Source of the DNA: Flavobacterium sp. NRK F7
GTDB lineage: Bacteria > Bacteroidota > Bacteroidia > Flavobacteriales > Flavobacteriaceae
Assembly (NCBI RefSeq): GCF_024054195.1
Contig: NZ_JAMXLB010000001.1
Location: 3,364,737 to 3,428,736 of the forward strand
Reading direction: 5' to 3'
Length of the DNA: 64,000 nucleotides
In this document: positions 34,986 to 44,093 of the stretch, in pieces
How positions within the stretch are numbered: position 1 is the stretch's first letter
How the letters are laid out: each line of letters opens with the position of its first letter
Made by a program: the position numbers and the translations under genes
The notes under the pieces: model-generated
The model's input: the letters and a program-made list of their open reading frames with translations, nothing else
What the model was told of the DNA's origin: nothing
The model's database searches: none

Positions 34986-36374
34986 TTATGATCCAATAGA
35001 TTGATAAATAAAACCTATACTTTCTAATTGTTCTTTATTTAATAAATTTCTTCCGTCAAATACAAATGCTGGTTTCAACATACTATCATATATTTTTTGC
35101 CAATCATATCCTTTAAATTCATCCCATTCTGTTAAAATTGCAATTGCATGGGAATTTTCAACAGCAACATAAGGATTGGAAGCAACAAAAATATACTTAT
35201 CATTCTCTTTTTCAGTTCTCGTTTCTAAATAATTTAAATCTGAGAGTATTTGTTTTTCTTGAACTTGAGGATCGTAAACAGCAACTAGAGCCTGTTCGCT
35301 GATCAAATCATCAGCTACATATATAGCAGCAGATTCACGAGTATCATTGGTATCTTTTTTAAAAGCCCAACCTAGAAAAGCTATTTTTTTTCCCGAGACA
35401 GTATTATAAAGAGTGCTAATAATATTTTTTGAAAAGCGTCTCTTTTGATGATCATTCATTATAATCACTTGCTCCCAATAATCAGCTACTTCATTTAAAC
35501 CATATGACTTTGCAATATATACTAAATTTAAAATATCTTTTTGAAAACAAGAACCTCCAAAACCAACAGAAGCTTTTAAAAATTTTGACCCAATACGACT
35601 ATCCATACCAATTGCTTTTGCAACTTCATTAACATCTGCACCCGTTTTTTCACATAACTCACTCATGGCATTGATAGAAGAAACACGTTGTGCTAAAAAT
35701 GCATTTGCTGTTAATTTTGATAATTCAGATGACCAAACATTTGTGGTTAGAATTTTATCTCTAGACACCCAATTTGCATAAACCTCAACTAAACTGTTTA
35801 TTGCTTTTTCACCTTCAGAAGAAGTATCGCCTCCAATTAAAACCCTATCTGGAGAAAATAAATCTTCAATCGCAGTACCCTCAGCTAAGAATTCAGGATT
35901 GGATAAAATTTGAAAATTAACACTGTTTCCTGTATGATCTAAAATATCTTTAATTGCTTGAGCCGTTCGAACGGGTAAGGTTGATTTTTCTACTACAATC
36001 TTATCCGTTTTAGCTACTCTTGCAATTTGTCGGGCACATAATTCAATATATTTTAAATCTGCTGCCATTCCTTTACCAATACCATATGTTTTTGTAGGTG
36101 TATTTACGGAAATAAAAATCATTTCTGCTTCATCTATCGCCTTATCAACGTCTGTAGAAAAAAATAAATTTCTCCCTCTTGCTTCTTCTACCACTTTATC
36201 TAATCCAGGTTCATATACTGGCAACTTACTAAGGTCTAAATCATTCCAAGCATTAATTCTATCTTGATTTAAATCTACTACAGTTACTTTTATATGAGGA
36301 CATTTTTGAGCTATTACTGCCATGGTAGGTCCTCCAACATACCCTGCTCCAATACAACAAATATTTTTAATCAT
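34986..36374 (-). CDS. UDP-glucose 6-dehydrogenase, eukaryote-like type
   Basis: Oxidises UDP-glucose to UDP-glucuronate using two NAD. The 462-residue protein has [16 protein letters not shown] at residues about 7-22, [34 protein letters not shown] and the catalytic Cys in [13 protein letters not shown] near residue 276. The last segment and the overall length match the animal/plant UGDH group, which also occurs in Bacteroidota. It lies 3 bases from both neighbours and provides a second uronate precursor to the locus. Confidence 0.9.
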   Translation of the reverse strand: MIKNICCIGAGYVGGPTMAVIAQKCPHIKVTVVDLNQDRINAWNDLDLSKLPVYEPGLDKVVEEARGRNLFFSTDVDKAIDEAEMIFISVNTPTKTYGIGKGMAADLKYIELCARQIARVAKTDKIVVEKSTLPVRTAQAIKDILDHTGNSVNFQILSNPEFLAEGTAIEDLFSPDRVLIGGDTSSEGEKAINSLVEVYANWVSRDKILTTNVWSSELSKLTANAFLAQRVSSINAMSELCEKTGADVNEVAKAIGMDSRIGSKFLKASVGFGGSCFQKDILNLVYIAKSYGLNEVADYWEQVIIMNDHQKRRFSKNIISTLYNTVSGKKIAFLGWAFKKDTNDTRESAAIYVADDLISEQALVAVYDPQVQEKQILSDLNYLETRTEKENDKYIFVASNPYVAVENSHAIAILTEWDEFKGYDWQKIYDSMLKPAFVFDGRNLLNKEQLESIGFIYQSIGS

Positions 36375-36377
36375 AAT

Positions 36378-37355
36378 TTATTTTAAATTTTCCCAATACC
36401 AATTTACAGATTCTCTTAATCCTTCTTTTAATTGATATTTAGGCTGATAACCTAAAAGTCTCTTTGCTTTTTCAATACTTGCAAGCGAATGTGGAATATC
36501 TCCTACTCTATTTGCTCCATGCAAAACGCTTACATTTTTAATCTCTTGATTATATTGCGATAAATATTCTTTTAAATAGTACACCAATTCATTTAGTGTG
36601 GTTCGATCACCACAAGCTGTATTATAGACGGTATTTACAGCTGCTTTATCCTCAACCAACATTGCTAATTCATTCATTTGAACTACATTATCGATATAGG
36701 TAAAATCTCTGGAGTAATTTCCATCACCATTAATAACAGGGCTTTCTAAATTTATCAATTGCTTTACAAATTTAGGAATTACTGCTGCATAGGCTCCATT
36801 TGGGTCTTGATTTCTTCCAAAAACATTAAAATAGCGTAGCCCTATTGTTTCTATTCCATAGGTCTTTGAAAACACATCTGCATATAACTCGTTCACATAT
36901 TTAGTAATTGCATAAGGAGATAAAGGTTTTCCTATAACTTCCTCAACTTTTGGCAATGATTCAGAGTCTCCATAAGTTGAAGAACTTGCAGCATAGATAA
37001 ATCGTTTTACTTTAGCTTCTTTTGAAGCCATCAACATGTTTAAAAAACCAGTTACATTTACATCATTAGAAGTGATGGGATCAGCAATCGATCTTGGAAC
37101 ACTACCTAATGCCGCTTGATGTAGAACATAGTCAACTCCTGCTGTTGCTTTTTTACACTCTTCAAAGTTTCGAATATCTCCTTCAATCAAAGTAAAGTTA
37201 GGATTTGATAGAAAAGGCGCTATATTATGTTTGTGACCTGTTGCAAAATTATCTAAACAAATTACAGTATTATCTTTACTCAAAAAATAATTACACAAAT
37301 TTGAACCAATAAATCCAGCTCCTCCTGTAATTAATATTTTCTTATTACGTATCAA
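36378..37355 (-). CDS. UDP-N-acetylglucosamine 4-epimerase (WbpP/TviC type)
   Basis: Extended SDR of 325 residues interconverting UDP-GlcNAc(A) and UDP-GalNAc(A). The Rossmann loop is ITGGAGFIGSNL near residues 9-20. ALGSVPRSI near residue 85 is the substrate-loop signature of WbpP/TviC, and AASSSTYGDS plus YAITKY hold the catalytic Ser-Tyr-Lys. LRYFNVFGRNQDPNGAYAAVIP is also group-specific. The only initiator in frame that keeps the first strand is TTG at 37355; an in-frame stop lies five codons upstream. It follows the second Wzc-type gene by 12 bases. Confidence 0.88.
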   Translation of the reverse strand: MIRNKKILITGGAGFIGSNLCNYFLSKDNTVICLDNFATGHKHNIAPFLSNPNFTLIEGDIRNFEECKKATAGVDYVLHQAALGSVPRSIADPITSNDVNVTGFLNMLMASKEAKVKRFIYAASSSTYGDSESLPKVEEVIGKPLSPYAITKYVNELYADVFSKTYGIETIGLRYFNVFGRNQDPNGAYAAVIPKFVKQLINLESPVINGDGNYSRDFTYIDNVVQMNELAMLVEDKAAVNTVYNTACGDRTTLNELVYYLKEYLSQYNQEIKNVSVLHGANRVGDIPHSLASIEKAKRLLGYQPKYQLKEGLRESVNWYWENLK

Positions 37356-37367
37356 ATTATTCTTACT

Positions 37368-39821
37368 TTATTTATTTATTTTTTTTCTTTTCAACATTTT
37401 TCGCCATCCTTTTGGTTCTTGTAATTCATCGTGATACCCTTCACCATATATACCATAACCGTAACCATAACCGTAACCATAGCCATATTTTGCTTTATTT
37501 TGAAAACCATTAAACAGAATACTTATATTTTGTAGTTCTCCTCGTTTATGTTTTTCATTTACAACAGACAACATTCCTTTTTTGGTAAATCCTTGTCTGG
37601 TAACATACAAAGTAGCATCACAAAAATGCGCTAATTCCAAAGCATCTGAAACTAAACCTACAGGAGGCGTATCTAAGATTATATAATCGTATTGTTGTTT
37701 TAGCTCTTCAATTAATTCTTTCATACTCTCTCCCATCAATAGTTCAGCTGGATTAGGAGGTATTGGCCCTGAAGAAATAACATCTAAATAAGGTACATGT
37801 GTTTTTTGAATCACTTCTTCTAATTTCTTTTGACCAATTAAGTAATTTACCACACCTATAATATTATCAATATTAAAATCACCAAAAATCCTTGGTTTTC
37901 TTAAATCGAGACCTACAATAACCGTTTTCTTTTCACTAAGTGCAAAGACAGTAGCTAAATTAATAGAACAAAACGTTTTCCCTTCACCACTAACAGAAGA
38001 GGTCAACATTAATATTTTAGCCCCCTCTTTGTTTTGCTTTTTATACAAAAATTGTAAAGAAGAGCGTATGGCTCTGAATGATTCAGCTAAAGGCGATTTA
38101 GGTTTTTCAAACACAGACAAATTGGTATCCGTATTTTTCTTACCTATTACCCCTATTACAGGAATTTTAGTTAATTTTTGAATATCTTCAATTAAATTAA
38201 TATTATTATCTAATAAGACAATTACAAAAATAATCACTAATGGAATTAGCAAACCTAATATAGTTGCTAAAATATAGTTGATACTAGTTTTAGGTCCTCT
38301 TAAACCTCCTCCTACATCTTTTGCAGGATCAATAAAATCAATATCTGAAATATTCGCAGCTTTAACTATTTCTGCTTCACTTCTTTTTTGTAAAAAAGTG
38401 CTATAAATATTATCTTTTAAATTATATTTTCTAGAGATTTTTAAATGTTCTTGTTGCTGTTCTGGTAAAACACTAACTTCAGACTCAGCTTGCGCAATAT
38501 TTCTATTTACAATATTTAAATCAATCATTAAAGCACTTTTAGAACTTGAAATATTCTCTAAAAGCACTTTCTTTATGGCATCCATTTCTACATCAAACTC
38601 GGTAAACATTTTACCACTCTTTACCGCATAATTTAATTCAGCTCTTTGTTTGGATAGCTCTATTAATCTAGAAACATTATTTACTATATTAGGATCTTCA
38701 ATACTAGCTACTGTTGGTGCTGGCAAATTAGAAAAATCAACACTTTTATCTAAATACGTTTTTAAATTATCTAAATATCTTATTTTTCGAACCGTTTCAT
38801 CTTTTTGAATATCATATTCTGAGATTCTTTGAGTTAACAATTCTCCACCACCTTCTAATTCAAAAACATTTTTCCCTTTTCGGAAATTTTTCAATTCATT
38901 TTCAGCCTCTTTAATTTGACCTTCCATTACCAAAAGAGTACTATCAATAAAATTAATGGTATTGGTAGCAAAAAGGTTTTTGCTATGCAACTCATTCTTT
39001 CTCAGTAATTCTACGGTCGTATTTAAATATTCAACCAATCTGTTTTTATTGGAACCGACTAATTGCAGACTAATCACAGATTGTGCTTTATTATCTGCTG
39101 CTACATCAATATTTTTATATTTGGCAACTGTAGAATTAAAGTCTTCAAATCTTAAATAATATTCTTGATTTACATATTGATTGGCATCTGAATGAAGATG
39201 CAGTTTAAAATGAGCAAAAGGTAAGTTTACTTCTTCGTCTATTTTAAATTTTTTACTAGAATAAGTTTCATCCAAATTTACTTGACTTCTCGAATTATCT
39301 ACATAATGAATAAGTGTTCGGGAAGGAAATTCATTAAAATCAACACTTAATTCATATTCACTAGCATTGATAAATTTTATTTTTATAGGAACAAAAGCCA
39401 ATTGCCCTTTATTTTTATCAATTTTTACATAAAACGGTACATTTCCGTAGGCATCTTCGTAAAAATATTTCCCTTTAGTTTGATATTGAATGTAATATTC
39501 TAATTTATCTACAACTAATTCATTATGTGATCTAGAGCGAAGTGTGGTAATAACGGTTTGGACTTTATCAGAAACACCTCCCCAATTAAAAACTAAACTC
39601 GTATTAGAAGTAAAAAATGGATTGTTTTCATCTTTAACAACGATTAAAGATTCCATCCCATATAATTTTTCTTTTCTTATATTAACATTATAAGCAATTA
39701 CAAATGAAATAATTAACGACAAAACAAACCATTTCCAATAGCTAATTACTTTTATAAAAAAACCTTTAAAATCGAAATTAGATTGAGATTCAAAAAAAGT
39801 AAAATCTTTTGCGTCTAGCAT
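37368..39821 (-). CDS. Wzc-type polysaccharide co-polymerase / tyrosine autokinase (second copy)
   Basis: Inner-membrane Wzz domain fused to a BY-kinase, 817 residues. Transmembrane helices lie at about residues 31-46 and 512-535, with a long periplasmic region between containing coiled-coil-like heptads. The kinase has Walker A SSVSGEGKTF near 605, Walker A' VVGLDLRKPR and Walker B YIILDTPP. The C-terminus carries a Tyr-Gly alternation of about six units, then a basic tail. It is related to the copy at 13634-15997 but diverged over most of its length, so the pair is an old duplication or has separate origins. It lies 5 bases after its lipoprotein partner. Confidence 0.9.
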   Translation of the reverse strand: MLDAKDFTFFESQSNFDFKGFFIKVISYWKWFVLSLIISFVIAYNVNIRKEKLYGMESLIVVKDENNPFFTSNTSLVFNWGGVSDKVQTVITTLRSRSHNELVVDKLEYYIQYQTKGKYFYEDAYGNVPFYVKIDKNKGQLAFVPIKIKFINASEYELSVDFNEFPSRTLIHYVDNSRSQVNLDETYSSKKFKIDEEVNLPFAHFKLHLHSDANQYVNQEYYLRFEDFNSTVAKYKNIDVAADNKAQSVISLQLVGSNKNRLVEYLNTTVELLRKNELHSKNLFATNTINFIDSTLLVMEGQIKEAENELKNFRKGKNVFELEGGGELLTQRISEYDIQKDETVRKIRYLDNLKTYLDKSVDFSNLPAPTVASIEDPNIVNNVSRLIELSKQRAELNYAVKSGKMFTEFDVEMDAIKKVLLENISSSKSALMIDLNIVNRNIAQAESEVSVLPEQQQEHLKISRKYNLKDNIYSTFLQKRSEAEIVKAANISDIDFIDPAKDVGGGLRGPKTSINYILATILGLLIPLVIIFVIVLLDNNINLIEDIQKLTKIPVIGVIGKKNTDTNLSVFEKPKSPLAESFRAIRSSLQFLYKKQNKEGAKILMLTSSVSGEGKTFCSINLATVFALSEKKTVIVGLDLRKPRIFGDFNIDNIIGVVNYLIGQKKLEEVIQKTHVPYLDVISSGPIPPNPAELLMGESMKELIEELKQQYDYIILDTPPVGLVSDALELAHFCDATLYVTRQGFTKKGMLSVVNEKHKRGELQNISILFNGFQNKAKYGYGYGYGYGYGIYGEGYHDELQEPKGWRKMLKRKKINK
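37453..37487. repeat. Hexanucleotide repeat encoding the second Tyr-Gly tail
   Basis: About six imperfect 6-base units alternate GGTTAC and GGTTAT in coding sense, giving (Gly-Tyr)n near the C-terminus. It is the same repeat type as at 13689-13720 in the other Wzc-type gene. Confidence 0.8.
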
Positions 39822-39826
39822 CTTTA

Positions 39827-40627
39827 TTACAAATTTCGGGTTAATAAAATTGTGGTTGTAACCAATGACAAAGCAGTAATAATAGTACTAATCGTTTGTA
39901 CACCTGTTGTCCCTGTTCCCCATGATTTTTGTTTTAATGGTTTAATATAAATATAATCATTGGGTTGTAAGTAAAAATAAGGAGAATCTATCGCTGTGTC
40001 TTTAGTTAAATCTACAGTATAAGTTTCATAACCATGAGGATATTTACGAATAATTTGCACTTTTTTACGGTCACCAGTCATCGTAATATCACCAGAATTA
40101 GCTATAGCTTCCATTATTGTAGCTTTATCTTGATACAATACATTTGTTCCTGGATTCGTAATTTCACCATTAATAGTATATCTTAAACCAGCTAACTTAA
40201 CAGTAACATACAATCTCGCTTCCGAATTAAAATATTCATCTAATAATTTCTTTTCAATAGTTGCTCTAATCTCTTCTAAGGTATATCCTAAAACATTAAG
40301 ATTCCCTAATACTGGAATTCTAATATTTCCATGATCATCCACACTGTATCCTGTAAAATATAAATTTTGAGGCGTAATTTGATTTTGACTTTGATTTTGA
40401 GCGGTTGAAGTATTAAACATCTCAACTAGCTTCTGATCTAAAGCCTTAATTGTTATGGTTAAAATATCATTGGTTTGTACCCTATAAGGCTTGGCCACCA
40501 CTTCTTTCACTTCATTATCAGTAGCTTTTTTATCAGTTTTTTGCAGGTATACTAAATCCTTATTGGGAATACATGAAGTAAAAAGCAACGCAAAAGCAAA
40601 TAGATATATACAATTTTTAATTTTCAT
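39827..40627 (-). CDS. Wza-type polysaccharide export lipoprotein (second copy)
   Basis: Outer-membrane export lipoprotein of 266 residues. The signal peptide ends in lipobox FTSC with Cys at about residue 19. The poly_export domain (YRVQTNDILTITI) and a SLBB-type segment (INGEITNPGTNVLY) follow, with a hydrophobic C-terminal stretch (STIITALSLVTTTILLT). It heads the long minus-strand polysaccharide locus and is followed by its Wzc-type partner. A TATATTTG promoter element is found just upstream. Confidence 0.9.
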   Translation of the reverse strand: MKIKNCIYLFAFALLFTSCIPNKDLVYLQKTDKKATDNEVKEVVAKPYRVQTNDILTITIKALDQKLVEMFNTSTAQNQSQNQITPQNLYFTGYSVDDHGNIRIPVLGNLNVLGYTLEEIRATIEKKLLDEYFNSEARLYVTVKLAGLRYTINGEITNPGTNVLYQDKATIMEAIANSGDITMTGDRKKVQIIRKYPHGYETYTVDLTKDTAIDSPYFYLQPNDYIYIKPLKQKSWGTGTTGVQTISTIITALSLVTTTILLTRNL

Positions 40628-40644
40628 TTTCTCACTTTAAATAG

Positions 40645-40652
40645 CAAATATA
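40645..40652 (-). promoter_or_regulatory. -7 element of the polysaccharide locus
   Basis: The complement reads TATATTTG, an exact TAnnTTTG match, 18 bases before the ATG of the second wza-type gene. It is the most likely main promoter of the 27-kb minus-strand locus. A -33 TTTG was not clearly found. Confidence 0.5.
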
Positions 40653-40695
40653 GTTTTTAGGAATTAATCTATAACGATACGTACTTAAAATTATA

Positions 40696-41316
40696 TTAAA
40701 CTTGTTTAATTGATTGTTCAAATGGAATGCGATGCATTAAGCTTCTTCCTAAAGTTACTTCGTCAGTATATTCTAACTCATCTCCTATTCCAATACCTCT
40801 TGCGATAGTAGAAGTTGTTATTCCAAATTCCTTTAATTGTTTATAAATGTAAAAATTAGTGGTATCGCCTTCCATAGTGGAACTAAGAGCAAAAATAATC
40901 TCATTAATCCCACCCTTACTCACTTTCTCAATTAATGGTTTTATATTTAATTGAGTAGGCCCAATCCCTTCTATAGGGTTGATTTTTCCTCCCAAAACAT
41001 GATACACACCTTTAAAAGATCCCGTAGCCTCTATAGCCATAACATCTCTTACGTCTTCCACAACACACACTATGGAGATATCTCTTTTAGGGTTAGAACA
41101 AATTAAACAAATTGAGGTATCCGAAATATTATAACACGATTGGCAATATTGTATTTCATTCCTCATTTTATCCAATGCTAAACTCAACTGATTGGTTTGC
41201 TCAACTGGTTGTCTTAATAGATGCAAAGCCAATCTCAAGGCAGTCCTTTTACCGATACCTGGCAATTGAGCAATTTCATTTACTGCGTTTTCTAATAATT
41301 TTGAAGGCAATTCCAT
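40696..41316 (-). CDS. recR: Recombination mediator protein RecR
   Basis: Part of the RecFOR pathway that loads RecA onto gapped DNA. The 206-residue protein has the helix-hairpin-helix [18 protein letters not shown] near residues 18-35. The four-cysteine zinc finger is [16 protein letters not shown] near residues 58-73. The Toprim domain has [13 protein letters not shown] and [17 protein letters not shown]. Length and motifs are standard. It is divergent from the symporter gene and lies 68 bases before the polysaccharide locus. Confidence 0.96.
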   Translation of the reverse strand: MELPSKLLENAVNEIAQLPGIGKRTALRLALHLLRQPVEQTNQLSLALDKMRNEIQYCQSCYNISDTSICLICSNPKRDISIVCVVEDVRDVMAIEATGSFKGVYHVLGGKINPIEGIGPTQLNIKPLIEKVSKGGINEIIFALSSTMEGDTTNFYIYKQLKEFGITTSTIARGIGIGDELEYTDEVTLGRSLMHRIPFEQSIKQV

Positions 41317-41321
41317 AACGG

Positions 41322-41329
41322 CAAAAATA
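41322..41329 (-). promoter_or_regulatory. -7 element of recR
   Basis: The complement reads TATTTTTG (TAnnTTTG). Its last base is only 5 bases from the recR ATG, so the transcript would be leaderless or nearly so if this element is used. Confidence 0.35.
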
Positions 41330-41365
41330 CAAAACTTAGTCTTTACAATAATTTATTTATTCTAT

Positions 41366-41373
41366 TATCTTTG
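41366..41373 (+). promoter_or_regulatory. -7 element of the symporter gene
   Basis: TATCTTTG matches TAnnTTTG, 17 bases before the ATG at 41391. No exact TTTG at -33. Confidence 0.45.
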
Positions 41374-41390
41374 TTACTCAAATCTAGATT

Positions 41391-42911
41391 ATGAAACCAA
41401 TTACAATTATCACAATAATTCTGTCTTATTTTTTAGTATTAGTTGCTTTTTCTTTTTGGATAGGAAGAAAAGAAGAAAAAACGAACGATTCTTTTTTTAA
41501 AGGTAACAAACAATCTCCTTGGTATTTAGTAGCATTTGGAATGATTGGAGCCTCACTTTCTGGAGTAACTTTTATATCCGTTCCAGGCTGGATCGAAAGC
41601 TCTCAATTCAGTTATATGCAAGTGGTACTTGGTTATATGGTAGGTTATTTTGTTATTGCAACGGTTTTACTTCCCTTGTATTACAAATTAAATCTTACTT
41701 CAATTTACACCTATTTAGAAGGTCGTTTTGGGAATCATTCCTATAAAACAGGAGCTTCCTTATTTTTAGTATCGCGAGTGGTGGGAGCTAGTTTTAGATT
41801 GTTTTTAGTGGCCAATGTATTACAAATTATTCTATTTGATGAATTGGGAATTGCATTTTGGCAAACTGTAACAATTACCGTTCTTTTGATATGGTTATAT
41901 ACCTTTCAATCAGGAATTAAAACTATAGTTTGGACAGATACTTTACAAACACTATTCATGCTTATTGCATTAGGAGTGACTATCTATTTTGTAAGCGATT
42001 CCTTAGGATTAGATGCTACAACAATCACTAGTTTTATTTCAGAAAGTAGTTTATCAAAAACCTTCTTTTTTGAAGATGTTTTATCCAAAAATTATTTTTG
42101 GAAGCAATTTATTTCTGGAGCTTTTATCGCTATTGTTATGACAGGTTTGGATCAAGATATGATGCAGAAAAACTTAACCTGTAGATCATTAAAGGATGCT
42201 CAAAAAAACATGTTTTGGTTTACCATTGTACTTACAATAGTCAACTTAATCTTTTTATGTCTAGGACTTTTATTAACTGTTTACGCTCAAAAAAATGGTA
42301 TTGATGCACACAAAGATGATTTATTCCCAGTCTTAGCAAAAAACTATTTAGGTTCTGGGATTTTTATTTTCTTCATTTTAGGACTAATTGCTGCTGCATA
42401 TAGTAGTGCTGACAGCGCATTAACCTCGTTAACTACTTCGTTTAGTATAGACATCTTAAATATCGAAAAAAAATATAATACTGCTGAGCAAGTTACAATT
42501 AGAAAAAGAATTCATGTACTTATTTCGCTCCTTTTAATTTTTGTAATTATCGCATTCAAATACCTAATTAAAGATGCAAGTGTTATTTCTAAGTTATTCA
42601 CTTTTGCTGGTTATACATATGGTCCTTTATTGGGTTTATATGCCTTTGGACTTTTTACCAAAATGAAAGTAAAAGATAAATGGGTACCTGTAATAGCAAT
42701 TACCTCTCCAATCCTAACTTACATTATAAGTATTGGGGGCGTAATTTACAGTTATTTTACCATTGATTTTTCAACTTGTGAAACCTCAAAATGGGATTGT
42801 GCAACTACATTCGCATCCAATCATTATTATCAATTTGGATTCGAATTATTATTAATCAATGGCTTATTAACCTTTTTAGGCTTAATACTGATTCGTAGCA
42901 AGCAAAACTAA
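41391..42911 (+). CDS. Sodium:solute symporter (SSS family)
   Basis: Integral membrane transporter of 506 residues with about 13 hydrophobic segments. It starts with a helix and then FWIGRKEEKTNDSFFKGN, followed by WYLVAFGMIGASLSGVTFISVPGW, the unwound helix region that binds sodium and substrate in this family. GLIAAAYSSADSALTSLTTSFSIDI near residue 335 is the family signature. The substrate cannot be inferred. The 3' end overlaps the convergent CoA-binding protein gene by 30 bases. Confidence 0.9.
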   Translation: MKPITIITIILSYFLVLVAFSFWIGRKEEKTNDSFFKGNKQSPWYLVAFGMIGASLSGVTFISVPGWIESSQFSYMQVVLGYMVGYFVIATVLLPLYYKLNLTSIYTYLEGRFGNHSYKTGASLFLVSRVVGASFRLFLVANVLQIILFDELGIAFWQTVTITVLLIWLYTFQSGIKTIVWTDTLQTLFMLIALGVTIYFVSDSLGLDATTITSFISESSLSKTFFFEDVLSKNYFWKQFISGAFIAIVMTGLDQDMMQKNLTCRSLKDAQKNMFWFTIVLTIVNLIFLCLGLLLTVYAQKNGIDAHKDDLFPVLAKNYLGSGIFIFFILGLIAAAYSSADSALTSLTTSFSIDILNIEKKYNTAEQVTIRKRIHVLISLLLIFVIIAFKYLIKDASVISKLFTFAGYTYGPLLGLYAFGLFTKMKVKDKWVPVIAITSPILTYIISIGGVIYSYFTIDFSTCETSKWDCATTFASNHYYQFGFELLLINGLLTFLGLILIRSKQN

Positions 42912-43238
42912 AGTACAAGCCACTTCATACTGAATATTATTTTCGTCTAAAAGTGTATAAAATTCTGGATTCTCAGTTCCAGGATTAAAAATAACACGTC
43001 TTGGTTGTAAGGAAATGATATAATCATAATATTCTCTTTGTACAGTAGGATTGATATACAAGGTAACGGTATCTACTCCTTTAAAAGGTATTTTCTCTGT
43101 TTCAATAGTGATATCCAATGCCATTCCTTTTTTGGCACCTATAGCAACTACCTGATGGCTTTTACCTACAAGATTGTGAATGGCTTTATACGAGTAACGT
43201 TCTTTATTAGTGGTAGCCCCAATGACTAAGGTTTTCAT
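42882..43238 (-). CDS. CoA-binding domain protein (YccU-like)
   Basis: Small Rossmann-fold protein of 118 residues, CoA_binding_2 family. It begins TLVIGATTNKERYSYKAIHNL, the nucleotide loop, and ends with VIFNPGTENPEFYTLLDENNIQYEVACTLVLL, in which the PGxEN motif and terminal Cys region are typical. Biochemical role unknown. Convergent with and overlapping the symporter gene end by 30 bases. Confidence 0.85.
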   Translation of the reverse strand: MKTLVIGATTNKERYSYKAIHNLVGKSHQVVAIGAKKGMALDITIETEKIPFKGVDTVTLYINPTVQREYYDYIISLQPRRVIFNPGTENPEFYTLLDENNIQYEVACTLVLLATNQY

Positions 43239-43385
43239 TTGTATTTGTATTTGTTTATGGTTTGTATTAATTCGAATTGCAATTGTATAATAGTACTTTT
43301 TTAACTTGTTTTTAAAGTAATATTTTAGATAAAATTAGTAAAATAAAATTTTAATTTTAACTTTGAGATAACTTTATTTTAAAAC

Positions 43386-43402
43386 GTTGTTTTAAAAACA
43401 AC
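43386..43402. repeat. Inverted repeat before marC
   Basis: GTTGTTTT and AAAACAAC flank one base, 21 bases before the ATG at 43423. It could be an operator or a small 5' UTR hairpin. Confidence 0.35.
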
Positions 43403-43422
43403 TGTTTCTTTGCAAAAAAACT

Positions 43423-44046
43423 ATGGAACTATTTATTTATGTCTTTGCGGCTTTATTTTCTGTTTTAAATCCTTTAGGAGCAGTCCCTGTTTTTGTAGGT
43501 TTAACCCAAGACGACAGCAAACAAGAACGCTCTAGAATTTCATTATGGGCTGCTATTAATGTAGCTATCATACTAATCATTTCCTATTTTATAGGTAAAT
43601 ATATGCTTCAATTTTTTGGTATTAGCATAAATGCTTTACGAATTGCTGGAGGTTTACTGATTGTAAATTCAGGCTTTAGTTTGCTTTCTGGTAATGTTAG
43701 CAAAAGAAGAGGTGTAAATAAAAAAGTAACTAATGATGCCATGCAACGAAATGACATTGCTTTAACACCTTTAGCTATGCCAATGCTTGCTGGACCAGGT
43801 TCCATGTCTTTATTAATTGCTATGTATCAAGAACAGCCAGAATTATTTCAAAAAATAACAACTTGTGCAGCCATTTTATGTGTTTCTGTTACCATTTTTT
43901 TAATTTTAAGAAGCGCTCACTATTTATCTAGAATATTAGGAGCATCTGGTTTAGTTGCTATTTCTAGAATTATTGGTTTTATCGTAATTGCCATTGGAAT
44001 TCAATACATCAGTAGCTCTATAGTAAATATCTTCCAATCTATTTAA
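43423..44046 (+). CDS. MarC family integral membrane protein
   Basis: Membrane protein of 207 residues with about six hydrophobic segments. The N-terminal FAALFSVLNPLGAVPVFVGLTQ and central AMPMLAGPGSMSLLIAMY are family signatures. Despite the historical name it is not an established multidrug-resistance pump; function is unknown. It is followed by the SDR gene 47 bases later on the same strand. Confidence 0.9.
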   Translation: MELFIYVFAALFSVLNPLGAVPVFVGLTQDDSKQERSRISLWAAINVAIILIISYFIGKYMLQFFGISINALRIAGGLLIVNSGFSLLSGNVSKRRGVNKKVTNDAMQRNDIALTPLAMPMLAGPGSMSLLIAMYQEQPELFQKITTCAAILCVSVTIFLILRSAHYLSRILGASGLVAISRIIGFIVIAIGIQYISSSIVNIFQSI

Positions 44047-44093
44047 CGAATGTTTAATGGTTTTTCTTAGTAACTTTAAAGAAAAATCAATTT

